DNA of 14,041 nt from Chitinivibrionales bacterium. Lineage in GTDB: Bacteria > Fibrobacterota > Chitinivibrionia > Chitinivibrionales > FEN-1185. This document shows, one piece after another, positions 6,655 to 13,002 of the stretch. How positions within the stretch are numbered: position 1 is the stretch's first letter; every line of letters starts with the position of its first letter. Location of the stretch: positions 1 to 14,041 of the forward strand of contig JAQUMP010000028.1 in the NCBI GenBank assembly GCA_028718065.1, read 5' to 3'. The translations under genes were made by a program, and so were the position numbers. Under the pieces are notes generated by a model. It did no database searches and was not told where the DNA came from. It was given only the letters and a program-made list of their open reading frames with translations.

Positions 6655-9341
6655 TGCGCATCGCCCCAATGAATGCCGATCCCGGCGTCCACTTTAAGCG
6701 GCACATCCATTTTGTAAGCGCCGCTCATGAGCAAAACAGCCCACTCTTTAAATTTTTCCGATTCTTTTTTGTCTATTTCAAAAACCAGCTCATCGTGTAC
6801 CTGCAAAAGCATTTTGGCCTGCGGAAACAGCGTGTGTAAATCGGCGTGGATATTTATCATGGCGATCTTGATAATGTCGGCGGCGCTGCCCTGCACGGGC
6901 GTATTGACGGCGATCCGTTCGGCGGTTTGCCGTATCTGGTGATTTTCGGAATTTATTTCCGGAATATAGCGGCGTCTGCCGAAAATGGTTTCGCTATATC
7001 CTGCCGCGCGTGCGCGCTCGACGCTTTGGCCGAGGTACTCCTTGATGCGCGGGAATTGCGCAAAGTAAATCTCTATAAACTGCGCCGCTTCTTTAAAGGA
7101 AATATTGAGCGTGCGCGCAAGATTTACCGGCCCCATGCCATACATCAGGCCAAAATTGATGGTCTTGGCGGCCCGCCGCATCTGATCGGTCACGAGCTCC
7201 GGGGCGATATCACCGTAAATGACCGCGGCGGTCTGGGTGTGAATATCTTTATCGTCAAGAAATGCCTGCTTAAGAAGCGCATCTTGCGAAAGGTGCGCCA
7301 GAAGCCGCAGCTCAATCTGCGAATAGTCCGCGGAGACCAACACGCTGCCGGGGGGCGCAATAAAAGCAGCGCGGATTTTGCGCCCTTCTTCGGTGCGAAT
7401 CGGAATATTTTGCAAATTGGGATTAGTGCTGGAAAGCCTTCCCGTAGCCGTTATGGTTTGATTAAAAGAAGAGTGCAGCCGGGATGTTTTACTGGAAATC
7501 TGCTGCGGCAAGGCATCGATATAGGTGGAAAGCAACTTCTGTTTCTCGCGGTATTGCAGCAGATTTTCGGCTACCGGGTGATATGCCGCAAGTTTTTCGA
7601 GCGCATCGACATCAGTCGAAAGGCCGGTTTTGGTTTTTTTTGAGTGCGGCAGATTAAGTTTTTCAAACAGCACTTCGGCAATCTGTTTCGGCGAATTAAG
7701 ATTGAACTCACTTCCGGCAAGGGTGTAAATATCTTTGGAGATTTTTTCCAGATCGCGCGTATAGCGCTGCGAAAGCATGGCGAGCAAATCGGTATCGATG
7801 GTAACGCCATTCCATTCCATTTCGGCCAGGACCGCCACCAGCGGCATCTCGATTGTTTTAAAAAGTTCCGAAAGCTTCCGTTCTTGTAAAATCGGTTCAA
7901 ACAATTTTTTAAGCATAAGCGGCAGGATTACATCTTCACCCGAATACGCAGCCGCCTTTTGGATATCCACTTCGGCAAATGAAACCTGCTGCTTGCCCTT
8001 TCCGATAAGCTCTTCGATCGGGGTTATTTTGCAGTCGATCCAGTCGCCGGCCAAAGCATCCAGGCTAAGCCGGCGTTTCCCCGGATCGATAAGATAGGCC
8101 GCTACCATCGTATCAAAATCCAAACCATTTAAATGAATGTCATAGTTTTTAAAAACCTGGCAATCATATTTAAGATTGTGGCCGATCTTGGCAATACGGC
8201 TGTCTTCGAGAAACGGTTGCAATATTTGCAGGATCGGCTGGAGCGCAAGATTATCGCCGCGCGCATGACCCAGCGGCACATACAGTGCTTCGCGCGTGTC
8301 AATGGCCATGCTGATCCCGACAATTTCGGCTTCGCGCGGTTGGGTGCTCGTGGTTTCGGTATCTATGCAGACAAATCCGGTCTCCTTGATTTTATGGATC
8401 AATTGTTCGACATCTTTAATGTTTTCAGCACAATGAATTTTAAAATCCAAACAGGCCTTGGGCAATTCAAAAAGCGGGTTCTGAAGCAGGGAGCTGAATT
8501 CCAACTCCTTAAAGAACTCGATACAGGCAACTTTATCGGGCTCCGAGGCCTTAAACGATTCGACCAGGATCGTTTCTCCAATATCAACAGCCAGCGTGGC
8601 AAGCGTGCGGCTTATTTCCAGGTCCTTTTTATGCTCGGCTATTTTATCGGCAAGTTTTGGGTTATTGATAATGCCGGGGTCCTTTAATAACGTATCGATA
8701 TCCCCCGCTTTTTCCAATATTTTAACCGCGGTTTTTTCGCCGATTCCCGGTACGCCGGGAATATTGTCTGAGGCATCGCCCATGAGCGCAAGAAGATCGC
8801 GGATCTGATTTGGCAAAACCCCCATTTTGGCTTTAACTTCGTTGGGCCCAAAAGTAGTAAAACCGCCGCCGGTTTCCGGCGCAAGCATCCGCACTTTTTC
8901 CCCTACGAGCTGCATTAAGTCTTTGTCGCGCGTGACAAGCGAAACGAAAAAGTCTTCCTTAAGCGCCTCTTGGGTAAGATAGGCAATAATGTCATCGGCC
9001 TCAAAACCTGCCTTCTGAACAACCGGCGCGCCCAGAAGTTCGGCGCTCTTTAGGATCAGAGGGATTTGCGATTTTAAATCGTCGGGCATTTCAACCCGGT
9101 TGGCTTTATATTCGACATAGAGCTTTTCCCGGAAGGTGGGCGTTGGGCTGTCGAACACCGCTGCAATATACGGGCATTTATAATCCTCCAGCAATTTAAG
9201 CAGGTAATTTACAAATGCATAAACCGCGCCGGTTGGCTGGCCCTTGGCGTTGGTGAGCGGGTTTTTTATCATGGCGTAATAGGAGCGATACGCAAGCGCG
9301 TGGCCGTCAAGGATGTAAAGATGCTTTTCGAATTTATTCAT
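6651..9341 (-). CDS. polA: DNA polymerase I
   Basis: An 896-residue family A polymerase for Okazaki-fragment processing and repair. The 5' nuclease domain (1 to about 290) has Asp12, Asp64, the EADD cluster at 115-117, Asp139/Asp141, Asp189/Asp192 and a helix-hairpin-helix GVPGIGEKTA. The 3'-5' exonuclease (about 310-490) keeps all key residues: Asp327 and Glu329 (IDTET), Asp393 (NLKYD), Tyr466 and Asp470 (YSGED), so proofreading is probably active, unlike in Thermus or Bacillus enzymes. The polymerase domain has motif A with Asp672 (VSADYSQIEL), motif B RRAAKTINFGLMYG and motif C with His849-Asp850-Glu851 (QVHDELVFE). The start codon has only a weak GAAAG purine run upstream. A promoter candidate lies at 9387-9415. 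The gene ends tail to tail with the Fe-ADH gene. Confidence 0.98.
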   Translation of the reverse strand: MNKFEKHLYILDGHALAYRSYYAMIKNPLTNAKGQPTGAVYAFVNYLLKLLEDYKCPYIAAVFDSPTPTFREKLYVEYKANRVEMPDDLKSQIPLILKSAELLGAPVVQKAGFEADDIIAYLTQEALKEDFFVSLVTRDKDLMQLVGEKVRMLAPETGGGFTTFGPNEVKAKMGVLPNQIRDLLALMGDASDNIPGVPGIGEKTAVKILEKAGDIDTLLKDPGIINNPKLADKIAEHKKDLEISRTLATLAVDIGETILVESFKASEPDKVACIEFFKELEFSSLLQNPLFELPKACLDFKIHCAENIKDVEQLIHKIKETGFVCIDTETTSTQPREAEIVGISMAIDTREALYVPLGHARGDNLALQPILQILQPFLEDSRIAKIGHNLKYDCQVFKNYDIHLNGLDFDTMVAAYLIDPGKRRLSLDALAGDWIDCKITPIEELIGKGKQQVSFAEVDIQKAAAYSGEDVILPLMLKKLFEPILQERKLSELFKTIEMPLVAVLAEMEWNGVTIDTDLLAMLSQRYTRDLEKISKDIYTLAGSEFNLNSPKQIAEVLFEKLNLPHSKKTKTGLSTDVDALEKLAAYHPVAENLLQYREKQKLLSTYIDALPQQISSKTSRLHSSFNQTITATGRLSSTNPNLQNIPIRTEEGRKIRAAFIAPPGSVLVSADYSQIELRLLAHLSQDALLKQAFLDDKDIHTQTAAVIYGDIAPELVTDQMRRAAKTINFGLMYGMGPVNLARTLNISFKEAAQFIEIYFAQFPRIKEYLGQSVERARAAGYSETIFGRRRYIPEINSENHQIRQTAERIAVNTPVQGSAADIIKIAMINIHADLHTLFPQAKMLLQVHDELVFEIDKKESEKFKEWAVLLMSGAYKMDVPLKVDAGIGIHWGDAH

Positions 9342-9386
9342 TGAGAGCTTTCAGTTCGGCGGTTTTTAATTGTTATTACAAAATAA

Positions 9387-9415
9387 ATTATCGTAAGCGT
9401 ACGCCTCACGAACAA
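9387..9415 (-). promoter_or_regulatory. Candidate polA promoter
   Basis: On the minus strand: TTGTTC (9415-9410), a 17-bp spacer and GATAAT (9392-9387). The leader would be about 40 nt. The spacer contains an 8-bp palindrome GCGTACGC (9397-9404), a possible operator. The -35 box lies inside the first copy of the 25-bp repeat described at 9414-9438. Confidence 0.45.
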
Positions 9416-9438
9416 ATAAAAAACCCCCAAAACCGGCG
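9414..9438. repeat. Imperfect direct repeat, copy 1
   Basis: These 25 bases match 9772-9796 at 22 positions with no gap (offset 358). On the minus strand both copies read as the 3' arm of a hairpin running into GGG-TTTTTT-ATTT, so they could be two related terminators or a duplicated attachment-like site. Confidence 0.6.
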
Positions 9439-9454
9439 AAAAAAAACGCCGATT
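9424..9454 (-). terminator. Candidate intrinsic terminator or capping hairpin upstream of polA
   Basis: Bases 9447-9454 and 9431-9438 form an 8-bp stem around an 8-base homopolymer loop. In minus-strand RNA the stem is AAUCGGCG with CGCCGGUU, closed by a G-U wobble, whereas plus-strand RNA would have an A-C mismatch. This favours a minus-strand transcript. A U-rich stretch with a G5 interruption follows. It would end any transcript entering from the tRNA side before the polA promoter. Confidence 0.4.
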
Positions 9455-9462
9455 TCCAGATG

Positions 9463-9590
9463 CGGCCGCCCCCTCGCCGTAAGCGGCCGGAACTACCTTT
9501 CCGGCCAATTCCTGGGACGCTTTGTGGCCGCCTAAAGCCCGGATCGGGCTTCCGGCAGCATCCGCGCCATATTTCGACGTGCTCCTGCCG
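9463..9590. other. GC-rich cluster of strong hairpins, possible structured RNA
   Basis: Several inverted repeats lie in 130 bp. CGGCCGC (9463-9469) pairs with GCGGCCG (9483-9489). GGCCGGAA (9485-9492) pairs perfectly with TTCCGGCC (9499-9506) around a 6-base loop. AAGCCCG (9535-9541) pairs with CGGGCTT (9545-9551) around GAT, extended after an internal loop by GCCG (9527-9530) with CGGC (9553-9556). CGGCAG (9553-9558) pairs with CTGCCG (9585-9590). The first two overlap in 9485-9489 and cannot form together, and TTCCGGC recurs at 9550-9556 as an alternative partner for 9486-9492. The short open frames across it resemble no protein. I do not recognise it as 6S RNA, SRP RNA, tmRNA or RNase P RNA. 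Confidence 0.45.
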
Positions 9591-9690
9591 CCTGGAACCC
9601 GAAAGACAAATCGTTTGTAATCTCCCCTACTTTGTTTACCTGACAGTTTTTTTACCGCATCCGGAGTCCGGTTAAAAAATGTTTGAAGAA

Positions 9691-9723
9691 GTGTACCAAA
9701 TGTGTACCCAAAGTGTACCCATT
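9691..9723. repeat. Three tandem 11-bp repeats, iteron-like
   Basis: GTGTACC occurs at 9691, 9702 and 9713, exactly 11 bp apart, each followed by four A/T-rich bases (first C variable). The spacing puts all three on one face of the helix, as in protein-binding iterons. Just downstream GGGGGTA occurs at 9736 and again at 9748. No replication or partition gene is nearby. It may also be the 3' end of a decayed coding region. Confidence 0.5.
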
Positions 9724-9771
9724 TTAGAAGTATCAGGGGGTATTAAGGGGGGTAAAGGCTTTGCGAAGGAA

Positions 9772-9796
9772 AAATAAAAAACCCTCAGAACTGGCG
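9772..9796. repeat. Imperfect direct repeat, copy 2
   Basis: Partner of 9414-9438 (22 of 25 identical). This copy forms the 3' arm of the tRNA-Ala terminator hairpin on the minus strand. Confidence 0.6.
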
Positions 9797-9832
9797 GAAT
9801 TTCATTAAAAGAGCCAATTCAAAGGGTTTTTT
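9776..9832 (-). terminator. Intrinsic terminator of the tRNA-Ala transcript
   Basis: AAAAAACCCT (9776-9785) pairs with AGGGTTTTTT (9823-9832). After a 2x2 internal loop, 9788-9795 pairs with 9813-9820. In minus-strand RNA the inner 8 bp are complete with one G-U wobble; in plus-strand RNA that position is a C-A mismatch. The minus strand ends in six U after the hairpin. It starts about 35 bases after the tRNA 3' end. Confidence 0.75.
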
Positions 9833-9866
9833 ATGGCCTGCCGAGCAGAAGCCGACAGGCGAAGGA

Positions 9867-9942
9867 TGGTGGAGCTGGACGGGATCGAACCGACGACCCT
9901 CAGACTGCCAGCCTGATGCTCTCCCAACTGAGCTACAGCCCC
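9867..9942 (-). tRNA. tRNA-Ala (anticodon GGC)
   Basis: A complete 76-nt cloverleaf. The acceptor GGGGCTG pairs with CAGCTCC and contains the G3-U70 wobble that marks alanine tRNAs. The D arm is GCTC/GAGC; the anticodon stem TCAGG/TCTGA encloses the loop CTGGCAG, giving anticodon GGC, which reads GCC and GCU codons. The T loop is TTCGATC. The CCA end is encoded (9867-9869). The T stem has one oddity, a U-U mismatch at 50-64. A promoter lies upstream and a terminator downstream, so it is a single-gene transcription unit. Confidence 0.97.
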
Positions 9943-9965
9943 AAATTAAACAAAGAAGCTGCTAA

Positions 9966-9994
9966 AAATTACTTGATGAAATCGTTCCAGTCAA
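9966..9994 (-). promoter_or_regulatory. Sigma70-type promoter for tRNA-Ala
   Basis: On the minus strand: TTGACT (9994-9989), a 17-bp spacer and TAATTT (9971-9966), ending 24 bases before the tRNA 5' end. This fits a short 5' leader trimmed by RNase P. It lies in the 118-bp divergent region shared with the AraC-type gene; no clear promoter for that gene was found there. Confidence 0.65.
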
Positions 9995-10060
9995 TACTAT
10001 CCGAAAAAATCGTGCTTTAAATTTATTGTATTCAAGGCCCTCCATTTCGTAGTTTTTCCC

Positions 10061-11041
10061 ATGCTTAAGAGCCGTAATGAGCTCATGGAAATGTTCGGCA
10101 ATCCCGCGTTTGTCCCGCATCCGCGCTTTAACGGCATGGTTACATTTCCGGGCATGTCAAGCTGGATCACGGCGCCGCTGCGCATAATCCTGCCTGCGAC
10201 GATCCTGGAAATTTATAGTATCGACTATGTGCGCGCGGGCCCATCCGAAGACGGCAAAACCGCGCAATTCGACCATTTTCTGCGCTTTCAGCAGAACGCT
10301 TTCCGGCTCTGGTATCAAATTGACGGGCAGGGAATACTGCAAAACGCGACCAAAAACAACTTTGGTTCCACCCACCCCGGATTGCTGGGCGTTATGGATA
10401 CGGGGCAACGTCATGCCTATCTGCATCAACGCGGCGACTTTGAATGCTTTGTCATGGAGTTTGCGTTGCTCCCATCCAACCAGACCAAATATTTCTGGAA
10501 CTGGGAGGTGGAAGGGAAATGCGTGCTTGCCGAACACGAGCGCGTTATTTTTGAAAACCACCTTTTTAATCTTTTACTGGCGGTCGCGACCGGGCGTGAT
10601 TTTCAGGGCATTGCCCCCGCGGCCGGCATGCTGGAAATTATTCTGACCGGTTTTCAAAAAAAACTCATAACCTTTTCTCAGGCGCAATTTCCCAAAAACA
10701 AGTCGCATCTTCTGGTTCAGAAAGCCCAGCATTTTATGCAGCGCAATTTTGTCTCTTTGCAGCATCAGGAGCTTTTGGCGCAGGAGTGCGGCGTGGACAT
10801 TAATTACCTTAATATTGTTTTTAAAAAGGAGACCGGCCGGACGCTTTTTCAGTTTCTAACCACGGTCCGCATGGAACACGCCAAACACCTTCTTGAGGAA
10901 GGAACGCTGCCGATTATTGCCATCGCGAGCCGCGTGGGATATCCTAACAATAATTCGTTTGCGCGCGCTTTTAGAAAGTTTCTTAAAGAATCCCCTTCCG
11001 AATACCGCAAAAAGCACTCGGCCCAATCATCTTCTAAATAA
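10061..11041 (+). CDS. AraC/XylS-family transcriptional regulator
   Basis: A 326-residue protein with a C-terminal AraC-type double helix-turn-helix at about 222-320. The first HTH includes HQELLAQECGVDINYLNIVFKKETG; the linker helix is RMEHAKHLLEEG; the second HTH is IIAIASRVGYPNNNSFARAFRKF followed by the family-typical KESPSEYRKKH. The first 210 residues would be the ligand or dimerisation domain, probably a beta-rich cupin-like fold, but I do not recognise a specific sensor family, so the inducer is unknown. There is no membrane segment. The ATG at 10061 has no Shine-Dalgarno site; in-frame ATGs a few codons on are no better. Targets are unknown; family members often regulate nearby sugar or stress genes. 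It is divergent from tRNA-Ala and overlaps the convergent PLD-like gene by 8 bp at its 3' end. Confidence 0.93.
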   Translation: MLKSRNELMEMFGNPAFVPHPRFNGMVTFPGMSSWITAPLRIILPATILEIYSIDYVRAGPSEDGKTAQFDHFLRFQQNAFRLWYQIDGQGILQNATKNNFGSTHPGLLGVMDTGQRHAYLHQRGDFECFVMEFALLPSNQTKYFWNWEVEGKCVLAEHERVIFENHLFNLLLAVATGRDFQGIAPAAGMLEIILTGFQKKLITFSQAQFPKNKSHLLVQKAQHFMQRNFVSLQHQELLAQECGVDINYLNIVFKKETGRTLFQFLTTVRMEHAKHLLEEGTLPIIAIASRVGYPNNNSFARAFRKFLKESPSEYRKKHSAQSSSK

Positions 11042-11561
11042 GTTCCTGATAGTCAACGCAAAATTGCTTGCGGCGGCAGGACGAGCAATGCTCGACCATC
11101 CAAAGGCGGTCGAATTGTTCCATGATTTGTTGAATAATTTTGGGATCGTCCGTAATAAAGCCGGACTCAAAATTGCGCTTGTTTTCGCTCTTGGCGCCCA
11201 TGCCGGCGCCGGTGAGGTTGGCGCTGCCGGAGTAGGCGAACCTGCCGTCAACCACAACGGTTTTAAAATGGATGCGCGGACACAGGAGCCGCTCAATGCC
11301 TTCAACCAGATTTTTATAACGGTCGAAATCCTGCCGGAACGCCGGGCCGGGCTCCTTGGCGTGGATTAAGCGCACCTGCACGCCATCCTTTACAAGATCG
11401 GATAGTATTTCCAGGAAGGGCGCCATTTTGCGCTGTTTTGCCACGTACAAATCCTTAAGGTCCGAGGTCCCCAGCCAGAGGAATTTTTGCGCCTTGGGCA
11501 CGGCCTCTTGCAGCACTTTTTTATAGATTTGGGTGTCGGTAATAAATTCGGTAGTTTGCAT
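11034..11561 (-). CDS. Single-HKD phospholipase-D-like protein with C-terminal Cys cluster
   Basis: A 175-residue protein of the PLD superfamily, which covers phosphodiesterases, Nuc-type nucleases and transferases. One complete HKD motif is present: His98-Phe-Lys100-x4-Asp105, followed by the typical YSGSANLTGAG (Ser111, Ser113, Asn115). The N-terminal half (to about residue 70) looks like the matching fold half without an HKD, so two chains would be needed for a full active site, as in Nuc. The C-terminus holds HCSSCRRKQFC (His158, Cys159, Cys162, Cys168), which could bind zinc or another metal. No signal peptide, so it is probably cytoplasmic; a nuclease role is plausible but unproven. No Shine-Dalgarno site precedes the ATG; a TATAAT box (11580-11575) 13 bases upstream implies a very short leader. 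It overlaps the AraC-type gene tail to tail. Confidence 0.85.
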   Translation of the reverse strand: MQTTEFITDTQIYKKVLQEAVPKAQKFLWLGTSDLKDLYVAKQRKMAPFLEILSDLVKDGVQVRLIHAKEPGPAFRQDFDRYKNLVEGIERLLCPRIHFKTVVVDGRFAYSGSANLTGAGMGAKSENKRNFESGFITDDPKIIQQIMEQFDRLWMVEHCSSCRRKQFCVDYQELI

Positions 11562-11574
11562 GATAATGCTAAAA

Positions 11575-11580
11575 ATTATA
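11575..11580 (-). promoter_or_regulatory. -10 box close to the PLD-like gene start
   Basis: A perfect TATAAT on the minus strand, 13 bases before the ATG. No good -35 box lies at 16-18 bp. If used, the transcript would start within about 7 bases of the start codon, making it almost leaderless, which fits the missing Shine-Dalgarno site. Confidence 0.4.
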
Positions 11581-11632
11581 TCATGAAGGCGGCGCGGCGA
11601 ATTATTTACTTTTTTATGGCTGGCCCCTTAAC

Positions 11633-11646
11633 AATTGCCGGCAATT
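11633..11646. promoter_or_regulatory. Perfect 14-bp palindrome, candidate operator
   Basis: AATTGCCGGCAATT lies in the 171-bp divergent region between the PLD-like gene and the TPR gene. A related element, AATT-GACCGGTC-CGT-AATT, lies at 11678-11696. Both have a CCGG centre in AATT flanks, as expected for one dimeric regulator, but no binding protein is known. Confidence 0.4.
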
Positions 11647-11732
11647 AATAGTATGATTGTTATAAGAAGGGAAAATCAATTGACCGGTCCGTAATTTAAT
11701 AAAAATCGTAATATCCTATTCGTAAATATATT

Positions 11733-12962
11733 ATGCTCAATAAACTGCTCCTTAAGCTTGGTCTTTCGCCTCAACAAATCGAGATTATCAAACGGGTTGC
11801 ACAATACTCGGTCGGCGGCTGTGTTTTGATCGTGGCCATCTCTTGGGGCATCCAGACCATTCTTATTAAGCGGCAGGAATCCAAAAAAGAGTTTGTGGTA
11901 CAAGCGCCCGAACTCGAACAAGTTTTTAGCCAGAAAAGCGACTGTCTGCTTCCCATCGACATAGAGGCCCATCGTTTTGTGGCCGAAAGCTACCTTAAAA
12001 ACGAGCAGCCCGAAAAGGCCGTTCCCCATCTTCTGCGCGTTTTACTGCTGAATAAGGCCGACCGATCGCTGCGATTGACATTAGCGAACGCCTACATTCA
12101 GGCAACCCAGTACGATCGCGCCGCCGCTGAATTGCAAAAGCTCAAGGAAGAAGATATTTCCGACACTCTTTCGCCCATGATCGCCGCCAAATTCGGATTA
12201 GCGCTTTTTTACCTTGGCAAAAGCGACCAAAGCGTAACGGAACTTACGGCCTGTTTGAGCAAATACCCTAAGTTTGTGGAGGCATCGTGCTACCTGGGGC
12301 TGGTTAAAGCGGCCTCGCCGTCTACCAAGGCTGAGGCGCAGAAATATTTCCAGCAGGCCATCGATTGGAACCCCGAATTCGCGGAAGCCTGGTATCAGAT
12401 GGGGCGCGTTTGCATGGAAACGGGGCTTTACGAAAAATCGCAAGCCTACATGCAGCATGTGCTGGACATTGAGCCGCTCAACGCACGCGCGCATGCAAGG
12501 CTCGGTATGGCCTATTTTTATTTGAACCAATCCTTGCTTGCTAAAAAAGAGTACCAAACCGCGCTGGCCCTTAACCCTTCCGATTACAACACGCACTATA
12601 ACCTGGGAGAACTGCTTCTGAGCGTTTACGAAGATAAAAAAGGGGCGCTTGAAGAATTCCAAAAAACGCTGGAGTTTGCTCCCGACCATGTGGAAGCTAA
12701 TTTTAAAACCGGGCTGATCTGCCTGAGCAACAACATGGCCAAAGAATCGATCGGCTTTTTGGAGCGCGCGCGCAGCAAAGCGCCCTCGAATATGCGTGTG
12801 CTCATGCAGCTTGGTGTTGCCTATGAAAAGCTGGGCCTTATCGCCGATGCCTTGCAAGCGTATAAATCCATCATTGCCCTCGATCCCCTCAACCAAATCG
12901 CCCAGCAGAAAATAAAGCTGCTTTCCAGTCCGGCTAATGCCTCCGCCGGCTCGAATGAGTAA
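11733..12962 (+). CDS. Membrane-anchored TPR-repeat protein
   Basis: A 409-residue protein with one hydrophobic segment at about 26-45 (YSVGGCVLIVAISWGIQTIL) preceded by Lys/Arg residues and followed by KRQESKK. Topology is uncertain: the basic residues on both sides do not decide it. Residues 78 to 387 form about nine TPR units of 32-35 residues (starting near 78, 112, 148, 183, 217, 251, 285, 320 and 354) with clear W/Y-x2-G-x2-Y consensus, for example AWYQMGRVCMETGLYEKSQAYM and AHARLGMAYFYLNQSLLAKKEY. Such proteins scaffold envelope complexes or secretion machines; no specific partner is evident, though a secreted sorting-tail protein is encoded convergently next to it. There is no Shine-Dalgarno site before the ATG. 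It has no homologous relation that I can see to the TPR protein at 73 beyond the repeat type. Confidence 0.88.
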   Translation: MLNKLLLKLGLSPQQIEIIKRVAQYSVGGCVLIVAISWGIQTILIKRQESKKEFVVQAPELEQVFSQKSDCLLPIDIEAHRFVAESYLKNEQPEKAVPHLLRVLLLNKADRSLRLTLANAYIQATQYDRAAAELQKLKEEDISDTLSPMIAAKFGLALFYLGKSDQSVTELTACLSKYPKFVEASCYLGLVKAASPSTKAEAQKYFQQAIDWNPEFAEAWYQMGRVCMETGLYEKSQAYMQHVLDIEPLNARAHARLGMAYFYLNQSLLAKKEYQTALALNPSDYNTHYNLGELLLSVYEDKKGALEEFQKTLEFAPDHVEANFKTGLICLSNNMAKESIGFLERARSKAPSNMRVLMQLGVAYEKLGLIADALQAYKSIIALDPLNQIAQQKIKLLSSPANASAGSNE

Positions 12963-13002
12963 ACATCAATAGCTTTCGTTTCTCTTCACCACCAATACAG
13001 GC

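Noticed and set aside
6846..7643. Plus-strand open frame of 265 codons inside polA
   Set aside because: Antisense to the conserved polymerase motifs; composition is low in recognisable protein signals.
9661..9671. CCGGAGTCCGG palindrome flanked by T and A runs as a terminator
   Set aside because: On both strands the T-run precedes rather than follows the hairpin, so it cannot work as an intrinsic terminator.
9460..9675. Plus-strand 71-codon open frame in the polA/tRNA gap
   Set aside because: It is a Pro/Arg-rich translation of the GC-rich hairpin cluster with no ribosome site and no protein-like pattern.
9691..9723. CRISPR array
   Set aside because: The repeats are only 7-11 bp, there are no spacers of normal length and no cas genes.
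12198..12896. Minus-strand open frame of 232 codons over the TPR gene
   Set aside because: Antisense shadow of the TPR repeats, which are clearly coding on the plus strand.
11034..12962. A defence island built from the PLD-like protein and neighbouring genes
   Set aside because: PLD-family nucleases occur in defence systems, but no helicase, methyltransferase, NTPase or other typical partner is present; the neighbours are a regulator and a TPR protein on other transcription units.
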